From Pisaster brevispinus (taxonomy: Eukaryota > Echinodermata > Asteroidea > Forcipulatida > Asteriidae), in assembly GCA_023634235.1 (NCBI GenBank), contig JAMKCF010000001.1:10302258-10366257 (forward strand): DNA of 64,000 nucleotides. Direction: 5' to 3'. Shown here piece after piece: positions 12,095-21,462 of the stretch (position 1 is its first letter; each line of letters starts with the position of its first letter). The position numbers and the translations under genes were made by a program. The notes beneath the pieces were generated by a model that was not told the origin of the DNA, ran no database searches, and was given only the letters and a program-made list of their open reading frames with translations.

Positions 12095-15000
12095 CAGTCA
12101 CCAAAACGGTCAGGGGGTTTTCGCTTACGTCTACGTGAGTCAGCTGGTTCTACTCCTGTTGTATCCAGTAATTGTTCTGTGTCTGGAGGTGTCTCAACCT
12201 CGTCTGAGTCTTGCCTGGGGCCATCCACCATCGAGTCCTCTACCTCCTGATATCTCGCCCCAGGGTCCTCCTCTGTCGACCCACTACCTGAGGTAGTGCC
12301 ATCATTTGGAGTGGGAATTGTACCCTCACCATCTTGGAGCCCGCCAGAAGCTCCTCCACCATCTCTGTTAGTTGCAGTGCCCAAGCTGTTTTGATCGGGT
12401 GTAATTCCTTCCATTGAAGAATTCTGGGCCCCGGTCTGAAGCCACGATCGATCAACTTCTCCGCAGAACGGTTTAAGCAGGTTAGTGTGGACTACTTTAG
12501 GCTTATGGCGGGGGCTTTTCTGGATCCTCACAACCACGTCGCTGAGATTCTTGGTAATGAGGTAGGGCCCATCATATTTCGGCTGCAGTTTCGGTGACAA
12601 GCCAACCTTCCGAGTATTGACCCGCAGCATAACTGCTGAACCAGCTTCGTACCTCTCGTTGGTCAACTTTAACTCATAATGGTTACGTTGATAATGTGCA
12701 GCCTTTTTGAGGTGATTCCTAGCAATATCGTGAGCCTCCCCAATTTTCCTCTCCAGTTCGTCGACATACTCTGATGCTTCCAAGGGCTCTCCCGGCAGTG
12801 AACCTCCACATATCAGGTCAATAGGAAGTTGAACCTCTCGCCCAAACATAAGCATGTTTGGTGTCATCCCAGTACTTTCTTGGGGTGATGCACGATATGC
12901 CATCATAACATGTGACACATGCAAATCCCAATCTTTTTGGTTCTCAGCTACATAAGATGACAACATCACCTTTAGCGTCCGGTTGAACCTCTCCACCTGC
13001 CCGTCACTCTGTGGATGGTAGGGTGTGGTTCTTGTCTTATTGATCCCAAGTAGGCTACACATCCTCTGGAAAAGTGCACTTTCGAATTGCCTACCTTGGT
13101 CGCTATGAAGTATTTGTGGTACCCCAAACCGACTAATGAACTTGTGTACCAGTACATCCGCCACCACATCTGCAGTAATTGTCGCTACTGGGTAGGCTTC
13201 TGTCCATTTCGTGAAGTAGTCAGAAACAACGACTATATAACGGTTACCAGCCCCAGTCTCTGGAAATGGACCGGTGATATCAATCGCAACTCGCTCTAGT
13301 GGAACCCCGGAAATCTGCTGCTGTAGGGGGGCTCTCTTCGTCTTCATGGGCATCTTATGTTTTGCGCATACCAGGCACCGTCGGATCCAATTCCTCACAG
13401 AATCCCGCATCCCCTGCCAATAGAAACGGTGTTTGACCCTGTCCAACAGCTTTTTCATACCCAGATGACCACCTGTAGGGGAGTCATGCAGCTGTCTAAG
13501 GACTTCTTCCTGCATTGAACGGGGAACCACAAGCAAATAATGGACCTCTTCCCCTGTGTCGCTCTCCCATCTCCGGTACAGTACTCCATCTTTAATGACC
13601 AGCTGCTTCCAGGCTCCCCACAAGGTCTTGAGCCACGGGCCCTCTGAAGAAATTTCTCCCCATGTCGGCCTCGTCCCTCTTGTTTCCAACCAGTCTATAA
13701 CTGTGCAAAGCACTGGCTCTCCCAACTGCTTGTCCCGTAAGTCCGCGCTTGAAATACTCTCCAACCAGTTTGGGATTCCTGCTGTAGCTGTCCGGCAACT
13801 TGAAGTGCATTTCCCAATGGATGAGGATAGGTCAATGCTATTGGTTTCTGTCTGCTCCTTTACTTGCTCGGCTTCTTTAACACTTGTTATCGTTGGCATA
13901 TTACCCTCACACTGATCCTCAACCAGCTCCTGCTGGCCACACCAAGGGTGCTCACACTGGTTACATGGTCTTCTCGACAATGCGTCTGCGTTGTTATGTT
14001 GGCGACCAGGCCGATGTTGGATTGCAAAGTCATACTCAGCTAGCAGCTGAAGCCATCGGGCCACCTGACCCACGGGTTCCTTAAACCGGAACAACCACTT
14101 TAGTGCTCCATGGTCTGTTCTTAACAGGAAATGCTGCCCGTAAAGGTACGGCCTAAAGTACTTGATAAAGTAAACCACAGCAAGCATCTCTTTCCTTTTG
14201 ACACAATAGTTTCTCTCGGCTTTTGTTAAAGCCCTGCTCGCGTAAGCTATGACTCTCTCGAAGCCATCCTGCTGTTGTGACAGCACAGCACCTATCCCGT
14301 GGTCACTGGCATCAGTATCCAGTGTAAACATTAAAGTTGAAGATGGATACGCAAGTACTGGAGAGGAAACAAGTCGTGACTTCAATTCGCTAAATGCCCG
14401 CTGGCATTCATCAGTCCAGCGGAAGAACCTCCCTGCCTCCGTGAGCCTATGCAAGGGCCTCGCCAACCCAGCGAATCCTTGCACAAACCGACGGTAGTAC
14501 GACGCAAGGCCCAGAAAACTACGTACTCCCCGGACGGTTGTTGGGACAGGCCAATCTCGCACTTGTTGAATCTTTGTTGGATCCGTCTTCACCCCTTTGG
14601 CAGAGACTATATGGCCGAGATAGGCGACCTCCTCTTGGAAAATGTGGCACTTCTTAGGCTGGAGTTTCAGCCCAGCATCCTTTATTCGGCTGAAGATAAG
14701 GTCCAGACGTTGAAGATGCTCATCAAACGAACAGCTATACACAATGATGTCATCTAGGTACACCAGACACATCTGCCACTGTAGGCCCTGCAAAACTCGA
14801 TCCATAAGACGCTCGAATGTGGAAGGAGCGTTGCAGAGCCCAAAAGGCATGACCTCAAACTGATAAAGCCCGCTTGGAGTGGCAAATGCTGTTTTTTCCT
14901 TATGCTTGTCCTCCATGGGCACTTGCCAATAGCCCGATGCAAGGTCCAACGTGGAGAAAAACTTTGACCCAGAAAGCGCATCTATGGTGTCATCAATACG

Positions 15001-16119
15001 GGGTATTGGGTACGCGTCTTTCCGCGTAACTGCATTTAGTCTTCTATAATCAATGCAGAAACGGACCTTCCTATCCTTCTTCCGTACCAGAACGATTGGG
15101 GACGCCCATGGCCCAGTGGCAGGTTTGATGACCCCTCTCCTTAGCATTGCTTTGACTTCAGCCTCCGCCACTTCCCTCTGATGAAGTGGGAGCCGCCTAG
15201 GCCTCTGCTTTACTGGCGCCACATCTCCTGTCTCGATTTTATGTTTCACTAAATCCGTCCGTCCAATGTCTCCTTCTCCACTAGAAAACTGCCCTTGGTA
15301 TCTGCAGAGAAGCCCCTTCAGTTGCGCACTCTCATGTTCCCCTATGAGTTTTGATGATCTTTCATGCAAGTCTTGCAAGTGATTGGGCAAGTCTACCCTA
15401 GCTTCTCCAGAAGCCGTCCTTACTCTCTCCTTTTCCATGTTAGCAAGGGGGTCAGAAATAATAAGCTCGGGGCCTATTGAATCAACTGCATAAAACATTG
15501 CTGCTGCTGCCCCTTGGTGAAGGGTGACGGGATCATCTCTGGGGTTCATTAGGCGTAGGGGCACTACATTGGATCCAGTTCTTACTAACGAAGGTGCTAT
15601 CATGATGCAATTCTTTTCTGTCATAGCGACTGTGGGTTCTACTAGCCCGCAGGTGACCATCATGCCGCTACCGTCAAGACTCCCCTCAATGAGCATTTCC
15701 GTCCTAGGAGGGACGACAACAGTTTCAACAACCGTCACACGACGACTCTGTTGTCTCTCTGCCGTCTCCCAAAGAGGCAGCACTATTTCTCCCCACTCAA
15801 GACATTTATTCGTGACATCAATCACGCATCGCTCGTTCCTCAAGAAGTCCAGTCCCAGCAACACATCGTTTCCTATCGAGGCTACTATGAATCGATGTTG
15901 AACTTTCACTCCAGCCAGCTGCAACTCAGCTCCCACTTCCCCTCCAATGGCCAACTCCTTACTGTCCGCCAGCATAACCCTTACATCAGTGCTTGTCACT
16001 GACGCCTGGTCCTCCTTGGACCACTGTTTAGTTATCTTCTCAGACAGCAAGGATACAGTTGCACCAGTATCTACCAGAACATCAACATGCACTCCATTGA
16101 TGAGCGCGTCTACGTGCAA
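12085..16119 (-). CDS. pol: gypsy Pol polyprotein (PR-RT-RNaseH-IN)
   Basis: 1,344 codons without a stop from the first ATG; the frame stays open upstream into the end of Gag, so translation is probably by ribosomal frameshift from Gag. Domains in order: an aspartic protease with VLVDTGATVSLL near residue 15; reverse transcriptase with FCIDYRRLNAVT, LDLASGYWQV and the catalytic YLDDIIVYS; RNase H with TLDTDASDHGIGAVLSQ; an integrase zinc finger of HHCC type (HDSPTGGHLG...CLVCAKHK); the DDE integrase core (AIDITGPF, HSDQGRQFES, then the Glu in QVERFNRT); and a C-terminal GPY/F-type module (YDGPYLI). The tail is Glu/Asp-rich and ends in a basic RRRKRKPPDRFG segment. All expected catalytic residues are visible. 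The enzymes copy the element RNA into DNA and insert it. Confidence 0.95.
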   Translation of the reverse strand: MHVDALINGVHVDVLVDTGATVSLLSEKITKQWSKEDQASVTSTDVRVMLADSKELAIGGEVGAELQLAGVKVQHRFIVASIGNDVLLGLDFLRNERCVIDVTNKCLEWGEIVLPLWETAERQQSRRVTVVETVVVPPRTEMLIEGSLDGSGMMVTCGLVEPTVAMTEKNCIMIAPSLVRTGSNVVPLRLMNPRDDPVTLHQGAAAAMFYAVDSIGPELIISDPLANMEKERVRTASGEARVDLPNHLQDLHERSSKLIGEHESAQLKGLLCRYQGQFSSGEGDIGRTDLVKHKIETGDVAPVKQRPRRLPLHQREVAEAEVKAMLRRGVIKPATGPWASPIVLVRKKDRKVRFCIDYRRLNAVTRKDAYPIPRIDDTIDALSGSKFFSTLDLASGYWQVPMEDKHKEKTAFATPSGLYQFEVMPFGLCNAPSTFERLMDRVLQGLQWQMCLVYLDDIIVYSCSFDEHLQRLDLIFSRIKDAGLKLQPKKCHIFQEEVAYLGHIVSAKGVKTDPTKIQQVRDWPVPTTVRGVRSFLGLASYYRRFVQGFAGLARPLHRLTEAGRFFRWTDECQRAFSELKSRLVSSPVLAYPSSTLMFTLDTDASDHGIGAVLSQQQDGFERVIAYASRALTKAERNYCVKRKEMLAVVYFIKYFRPYLYGQHFLLRTDHGALKWLFRFKEPVGQVARWLQLLAEYDFAIQHRPGRQHNNADALSRRPCNQCEHPWCGQQELVEDQCEGNMPTITSVKEAEQVKEQTETNSIDLSSSIGKCTSSCRTATAGIPNWLESISSADLRDKQLGEPVLCTVIDWLETRGTRPTWGEISSEGPWLKTLWGAWKQLVIKDGVLYRRWESDTGEEVHYLLVVPRSMQEEVLRQLHDSPTGGHLGMKKLLDRVKHRFYWQGMRDSVRNWIRRCLVCAKHKMPMKTKRAPLQQQISGVPLERVAIDITGPFPETGAGNRYIVVVSDYFTKWTEAYPVATITADVVADVLVHKFISRFGVPQILHSDQGRQFESALFQRMCSLLGINKTRTTPYHPQSDGQVERFNRTLKVMLSSYVAENQKDWDLHVSHVMMAYRASPQESTGMTPNMLMFGREVQLPIDLICGGSLPGEPLEASEYVDELERKIGEAHDIARNHLKKAAHYQRNHYELKLTNERYEAGSAVMLRVNTRKVGLSPKLQPKYDGPYLITKNLSDVVVRIQKSPRHKPKVVHTNLLKPFCGEVDRSWLQTGAQNSSMEGITPDQNSLGTATNRDGGGASGGLQDGEGTIPTPNDGTTSGSGSTEEDPGARYQEVEDSMVDGPRQDSDEVETPPDTEQLLDTTGVEPADSRRRKRKPPDRFGDWCY

Positions 16120-16211
16120 CCCCTCACCAACTACAGCAGCAACATTCTCTGTTTTTACATCTATTTGGGGCCCCCCTGTTACAGCTGTCTCTTGGCCCTC
16201 AGATACAGCTC

Positions 16212-17120
16212 CTAACAGTTTCCCTGACTTTGCTTGGAGTTATTTACTCCTGCTGACTGCTCACTCCATTTGCCACTATTTCCGGATCCCTCTTTCAGCT
16301 CGGGGCAATTGGGCTTTATGTGTCCCCATTCCTTACAATTGAAGCACTGTGGGCCTTTCTTGTCAAACTTCCTCTTATAGTTCACTTGCTTCTCCAGCCT
16401 TTGCACTTTCTCCAAGATTTGTGAGAGCTGATGTTGTATGTCTGACCCTCTGGAGTTATCCCCTTCTTTTGGTCTCTCTGCAAAGGCGGCATCAACAGTA
16501 GCAGTCCTCAATTTCTTGATCTCAGTCGAGCATCGTTCTTTCTCAGCCTTATATAAGGCCTCCAGCTCCACAGCTGCCGCAACCGCCTCATCCAGGGTTT
16601 TTGTTCGCATCTGGATCACCCTGGTTCTTATCTCCCCATCACTTAAAGCATCAAGAAAGTGATCACGGCCCATCCGATCTCTACAGTCAGCTGGCAGGTC
16701 GTTGTACACCTTTTCAACGAGTTGCCTGGTCTCGTCTGCAAGTTCTATCAAACTCTCCGATGGTTTCTGGCGACGATTTCTGAGCTGGGCGCGATGAAGC
16801 TCCTTCCTTCCGGTAGGATCAAAGCGAGCCTGTAAAGACTGTACCAGCTTCTTGTAGTCCTTGGCTTCATTTTGGAGACTTCCTAGGACCAGTTGAGCAG
16901 ACCCAGTGAGCAATACTGCTAAGTACTGGCATTTAGTTCCGTCATTCCAGCCATTAATGCCAGCACACAGTTCAAAATGTTTGATGTATGACTCCCACGG
17001 TCCCTTGCCATCATAGCGGTCTGGCTTAATTAATGGCCGTTGTTTCCCTTGCTGGATGATATCCTCCAGCTTTTTTTCCACCTTCACATCAGCCTTGTGG
17101 GCTACCTTTAGTTCAATCAT
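16212..17120 (-). CDS. gag: gypsy Gag, capsid-nucleocapsid
   Basis: 302 codons. The N-terminal half has the retrotransposon capsid pattern, with WESYIKHFELCAGINGW, QYLAVLLTGSAQLVLGSL and LHRAQLRNRRQKPSESL. The C-terminus carries one CCHC zinc knuckle, CFNCKEWGHIKPNC (C-X2-C-X4-H-X4-C), typical of nucleocapsid. A KEKERC-type helical stretch and a coiled-coil-like region (LEKVQRLEKQV) lie between. It forms the particle shell and binds element RNA. It ends in a different frame from pol, and the pol frame is open across the Gag stop, consistent with programmed frameshifting. The slippery site was not pinned down. Confidence 0.9.
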   Translation of the reverse strand: MIELKVAHKADVKVEKKLEDIIQQGKQRPLIKPDRYDGKGPWESYIKHFELCAGINGWNDGTKCQYLAVLLTGSAQLVLGSLQNEAKDYKKLVQSLQARFDPTGRKELHRAQLRNRRQKPSESLIELADETRQLVEKVYNDLPADCRDRMGRDHFLDALSDGEIRTRVIQMRTKTLDEAVAAAVELEALYKAEKERCSTEIKKLRTATVDAAFAERPKEGDNSRGSDIQHQLSQILEKVQRLEKQVNYKRKFDKKGPQCFNCKEWGHIKPNCPELKEGSGNSGKWSEQSAGVNNSKQSQGNC

Positions 17121-17136
17121 GGGACTCTCTTTTTTC

Positions 17137-18015
17137 TTAGTCTTTATCCGGGGTATTCACTTGCTGGGTCATTGCTGCAGTTGGTGCCGTAGAAGGGTTC
17201 GGCGTTTGAACTCCTGTGTATTGAGCACCCTCATCCAGTATTTTGGGGTTCTTGTCCACTATTTGCAGATCATTAACACCCATCTGAGGCAGAATTGATT
17301 GGGCTGGTCTGCTCTCGGCTTGCCCACCGGAGCTCCTCATCCCTGGAGATAAAGGAGCTGGGTTGAAAGCTGTTCCCTGCAGCCCATACAGCGAGGTTGC
17401 AGGCACCCACCCAACTGAGTTGTCCCGTTGGCTGAGCCTTCTTTCCCCCACTGAAATATTATGCATTGGAAAATGATTTTCCGAGTCCCCTTTACAAGCT
17501 GTTGAGTAACCCTGCAGCTGTTCGTTGTCGATGCTTGGTAGTGTATTCTCGAGGTCGAGTACCTGGCGAGTTGAGTTGAGGCTAGTTGGTTCTTCGTATT
17601 TCTTTCGGGGCTGGTTGGCAATTGAAGGAAGATTATTTGACAGAGACCGTTTCTGTGAACGGCCAATCCCCGAGTCTCCCCACAATGCGTACTCCCCTCC
17701 CAGCCTGGAATCCATAACGTTTGCCCGAGTCCCAACCCGTGCTGGCGTTTCCATTTTAGTTGGTCCCTGTGGGACAAACAGGTCAACTGGCTTATCCCTC
17801 TCAGAAGTAGTTGGGTTCGGAAGTGCCCCCACGCCAGCAAATTGACCAAGCCTCTCAGACAATGTTTCTATGTCTTGGGTGACACGTTGGTACTCCATTT
17901 CCAAAAAATGGTATAGATCTTGTCCATTCATGGCTGAGTAGTCTACAGCTCTGCTTTGTCTTGCTTCCATGCTGTCCGTTTTGCTTTTAATATTAGGCCT
18001 TGTTGTTTCAATCAA
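17137..18015 (-). CDS. gypsy upstream ORF, N-terminal Gag-like
   Basis: 292 codons, separated from the capsid ORF by a stop and about 16 nt. It has an SAMNGQDLYHFLEMEYQRV segment followed by a helix (IETLSERLGQF), then Pro/Ser/Gln-rich low-complexity sequence. I recognise no enzymatic domain. By position it is either a matrix-like N-terminal Gag part or a separate accessory ORF. A stop or frameshift splitting a longer Gag is possible, but the near-identical LTRs argue against much decay. Confidence 0.65.
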   Translation of the reverse strand: MIETTRPNIKSKTDSMEARQSRAVDYSAMNGQDLYHFLEMEYQRVTQDIETLSERLGQFAGVGALPNPTTSERDKPVDLFVPQGPTKMETPARVGTRANVMDSRLGGEYALWGDSGIGRSQKRSLSNNLPSIANQPRKKYEEPTSLNSTRQVLDLENTLPSIDNEQLQGYSTACKGDSENHFPMHNISVGERRLSQRDNSVGWVPATSLYGLQGTAFNPAPLSPGMRSSGGQAESRPAQSILPQMGVNDLQIVDKNPKILDEGAQYTGVQTPNPSTAPTAAMTQQVNTPDKD

Positions 18016-18029
18016 ATCTGATGCTGCGC

Positions 18030-18425
18030 CATAAGCAGTTGTGTAGATCCGGGAGCAGTTCCACCGGAGCGGCTATCCACGGTCCGGCACTTCCGGAGCT
18101 GGTTTTCCGGAGCTGACCTTCCGGCGCGGCTGTCCTTGATCCGAGGCTTCCGGAGCAGCCTTCCCGGAGTGAAGGAAACGGCTCGGTCAAACCACTGCCG
18201 AATTCTGTTCCGTATGTAGAGCTTCACCTGTTACACGGCTCGGTCAAACCCCTGCCGTTCTCCCCCGAGATAGAGCTTCCGTCTTCGCACGGCTCGGTCA
18301 AACCACTGCCGTTCTCCCCCTGAGATAAACTTCCCTCGTCGCACGGCTCGGTCAAACCACTGCCGTTTTCTGCCCCGCAGAGAGAGCTTCACTCGTCGCA
18401 CGGCTCGGTCAAACCACTGCCGTTT
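18030..18425. repeat. tandem repeats in the gypsy 5' leader
   Basis: Five copies of a unit of about 60 bp containing CACGGCTCGGTCAAACCAC then TGCCGTT, between about 18175 and 18425. Next to it (18045-18170) are shorter GC-rich units built on TTCCGGAGC. They lie between the primer-binding site and the first ORF in element direction, so they are part of the untranslated leader RNA. The minus-strand frames through them (RQWFDRAV repeats) follow from the repetition and are not supported as protein. Confidence 0.8.
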
Positions 18426-18557
18426 GAAACCCTTTGGCCCACTGCCGAAAGAGATGCCCCTCACTCGGTAGCACCGCTAGATGAACCACCCACTGATCGG
18501 TCGTCTCCCTGTATTCTTACACATAATTATTATGAATTTAATTCAAGCCAAATCAAT

Positions 18558-18574
18558 CCCAGCGCTGCCACCAA
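18558..18574 (-). promoter_or_regulatory. gypsy primer-binding site
   Basis: In element orientation the LTR end (...GCGTTACA) is followed after one T by TGGTGGCAGCGCTGGGA, which fits the complement of a tRNA 3' end with CCA. I did not identify the tRNA. Confidence 0.7.
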
Positions 18575-19029
18575 TGTAACGCGCCGTCGCGGTCAAGGAC
18601 TTGTTGGTTTGAAGATTTGTACGTGAATTAAATATAATGGACATGAACAGGAACGGGACAACAGACACACAAACGAATAAATAATTGTGACTCGCAAACA
18701 GTTCTTATGATTCTCTGATTCTTCTCTGATTATTTGGTTCTTTTCTTGTATCGGCATAAATTACATGTACTTACATTATACTAGCTCTATATCTCTTATG
18801 CGAAGCTTACAAGGGAGTGGGGTGTTGGAGCATTCACACTTTCCGTCTTCACTCTTTGAGACACAGATCAGCACTGACTGCCCCTCTCGGATCACGTGGG
18901 AACCCAAGCCCGCAATCCCACGATGCACGCAATGGCGCCTGGATTCCCAGGTGATCCGGACGTCTGCGGTCAGCGCTGCCTGTCTGTCCTCATGTGAACT
19001 CGGTGACCCATTCACCCCTGCTCGCTACA
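18575..19029 (-). repeat. gypsy 5' LTR
   Basis: 455 bp, the upstream LTR in element direction, so it should contain the element promoter. Near-identical to 10685-11142. Confidence 0.95.
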
Positions 19030-19480
19030 ATATAAACAGATAAATATATAATAATAATTCTTATAACAATAACAATAATAATAATTTTAAAAAAAAATTC
19101 TGGTTACTGGCCTGAAAAGAAAGTTAAGATCGAATAAGAATCCTTGTTCCAGAGTTTTAATTTATCATTAAAAATGAACTCATTGTGTAATTATTATAAT
19201 TATAAAGGTAAAACTCTGGGTTTTTAAAAACTTTAATGTGTATTTTTGTTGTATAGATATAATTTCAAACAAAGATTTGATTTTTGAAAAAAAAAGCTCT
19301 CTTTTGACGTGTTTTCTCGTTCCGATGCACGCGAGACTTGCCAAGTCTATAGAGATAGAGGGACAACCCAATATAACTCCCCGGTACAACCATTGATCTC
19401 TATCGCGGGCAGAGAGCTCATCGGGGGACGCTGAAGGCTCCGTGTGGCCACGCCGTTTATGCAGATGCGTGAATTGTCAA
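19030..19480. other. spacer, no gene seen
   Basis: AT-rich, then a more GC-rich stretch from 19320 leading into a promoter-like region. No supported open frame. Confidence 0.4.
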
Positions 19481-19574
19481 CCAATCAGTCTGGTCCCGTA
19501 CGAGACTTGCACAAGCATTCTATAAATTTGCATCCAGCGTCTTGGGAGCCAGAGTTAACGATCTGAAGAACGGT
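19481..19574 (+). promoter_or_regulatory. candidate Pol II promoter and first exon
   Basis: A CCAAT box at 19481-19485 is followed 36 nt later by TATAAAT at 19521-19527. A splice donor (AACG then GTAGGA) begins at 19573, so a short untranslated exon could start near 19550 and end at 19572. It points toward the Helentron ORFs, which begin almost 2 kb downstream. Whether it drives them is inference. Confidence 0.4.
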
Positions 19575-19696
19575 AGGAGTTTGGGGAATGTTTATTTATC
19601 TAAAATATTTTAGATTTTATTTGTTTTAGTGAGATGTTTCGGTAGTTATTATGTAAGATTTACTTAAAAGGTGGTTAATGTCTTTGTTTAAATGTA

Positions 19697-19828
19697 GGAA
19701 AAATTTTCGTATCCTGCCACCACTTTTTCACTCATTTTTACCCAAAGGAATATCTCATTTGAGTAAATAAGATACTATTTTATTTCATAACAGATGAAAA
19801 AGTGGTGGCAGGATACGGACATTTTTCC
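19697..19828. mobile_element. fold-back MITE, copy 2
   Basis: 132 bp with inverted arms containing CCTGCCACCACTTTTTCA and its complement, facing each other across an AT-rich middle. Same family as 460-592 but inverted relative to it. A short related palindrome (GGAAAAGT and ACTTTTCC at 19949-19956 and 19967-19974) follows nearby. Confidence 0.8.
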
Positions 19829-21462
19829 CTACTGTAGTATACTTTACAAAACTATATATAGCAATCCCACCCACCAATGACTATCTATTGATTTTTTCAG
19901 TGTTTGGGAACTAATTTATCTTAATAAACAAACGTAATTTATTAAAAGGGAAAAGTGGATACGGAAACTTTTCCGTAGTTTTAAGCATAGCATGAGTAAC
20001 GCCAACGCATTCACTATTTGTTTTGAAACGCAAGTATATGTTGGTTCTGTTATTGCAGTTGCCTTTTTGTTACGGGGTGTACTGTTAAGTACATTAGTTG
20101 CTATGGGCAACATTGGTTGCATATGTTTTCAAAGTCACAATTTTTTGGGGAGTTTATATTGATGGGTTCAGTAATTCTAAAATAATGTGATGTTAAAGAT
20201 AGACACAAATTTTGTATAACAAAAACTTACCATTTTAAATAACTGGCTGGGGTACTTGCTGGGGCCCTACACAACATTAAAAAATGTTTAGTTACAATTT
20301 ATATTAATTTGTTCTGTTAATTTTAGGGGCCTGTATAATTATGTGCATAATTGCTCTTAAAGTAAACACTTATGACAATGGGGGTAGCGTTAAATGGGGG
20401 TTCAGAAAACTGCTTTCAAATCCATATTAAAGCCCTAATTGAAGCAAGGTTTACCCGTGATACCTTGTTTGACAGCAATAAAAAGCAAAATATTTGTGGC
20501 ATGGTTGTCTGTGCACAAATATCATGTTCATGCTGAAGGTGCTAAATAGGTTTTGGAGTAGTTTTCTGTGTTTCTATGTTTTTGTTAGTTGTGGGGCCAT
20601 TTATAGACTTACAAATTACATCGCCTAAAATTATAGGATTTGAGGACTGAGTTTAAAAAAAAAAATATATGTGTTAACGGTATGACAATGGGGTTTCATG
20701 AGCACATAAAGTTCATTTGATCTAGTTAATTGACATACTGATTGCATTGTGCATAAGGATTATTTTCTGGTTTTAGCCTTGCACTTACAGTATGTGTGAT
20801 AAGTATTGTATGGTCAATGATCCCCCCCTCACCACCACCAAACAAATATATATGTATTTTTTATATGTTTATATTGATAATAATTTTAAAAGCATGATAA
20901 AGAAATGAAATAAAATAGACAAATAAATAAATGAAAAAAACAAAACATTTTTGAACCCACAAACATTGATTGTAGTTGTAAAGAATTATAAATGAAATAT
21001 TTCCCACTGATTTGCTAGATGGCTACCATACGGTCCATAAGTGTTCAATAGCTTTTTACATTAAAAAATTATATACATCAGCTTGTGTAGAGTTGGCTAG
21101 GAGTTAGCTAGGAGTAAGCAGTGATACTGTAAGTTGTGAAAATAATGGCATAAGTTAGCTTGCATGGGTGCTACTGTTATAAGACAACTCGGAATCTGTG
21201 TGTAAGACTTGACCAATATTTGCACCAGTCAGTCTGTGTTGCAGATGATCTTGGCTCAATTTTTTGCCTCTGCTTACTTGAAGTGAAGAAGGGGCGCCTA
21301 CAGAAGTAGGAATTCTGCGCTTAAGTCGCGTAATTCCCATGTAAGAAGCAAATATTTTTTTGTTCTGTGCGTGAATAATTTATGTTACTTGGCATTCTTC
21401 TCCAAGACAGCTTGTGCAGATATTTGGCACTTGCTGTGTAAGCATCATTATGGTATGATGCG
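19829..21462. other. non-coding, upstream of Helentron ORFs
   Basis: AT-rich with no domain-bearing open frame. It may contain the Helentron 5' end or a 5' intron; a pyrimidine-rich acceptor (CTCCAAGACAG) ends near 21410. I could not define the terminus. Confidence 0.4.

Larger units (their letters stand above)
10685..19029 (-). mobile_element. Ty3/gypsy LTR retrotransposon, near-complete
   Basis: Element on the minus strand, 8,345 bp, bounded by two direct LTRs of about 455 bp (10685-11142 and 18575-19029) that read TGTAGCG...ACA in element orientation. A 4-bp ATAT duplication flanks it, though the site is AT-rich. The order in element direction is: LTR, primer-binding site (TGGTGGCAGCGCTGGGA) just inside 18575, repeat-rich leader, Gag region, Pol (protease, RT, RNase H, integrase with GPY/F), a C2H2 zinc-finger ORF, a polypurine tract, LTR. 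The integrase lies after RNase H, which is the Ty3/gypsy order. I noticed three substitutions and one 3-bp indel between the LTRs, so the insertion is young. No stop interrupts pol. Confidence 0.95.

Noticed and set aside
12085..12130. A mini-intron joining pol to the zinc-finger ORF
   Set aside because: GTAAGC near 12128 and CTGCAG near 12050 look good, but the join gives a stop in the zinc-finger ORF, so I did not annotate it.
18008..18464. Repeat protein with RQWFDRAV units on the minus strand
   Set aside because: Lies in the gypsy untranslated leader between the primer-binding site and gag; the frames follow from tandem repetition.
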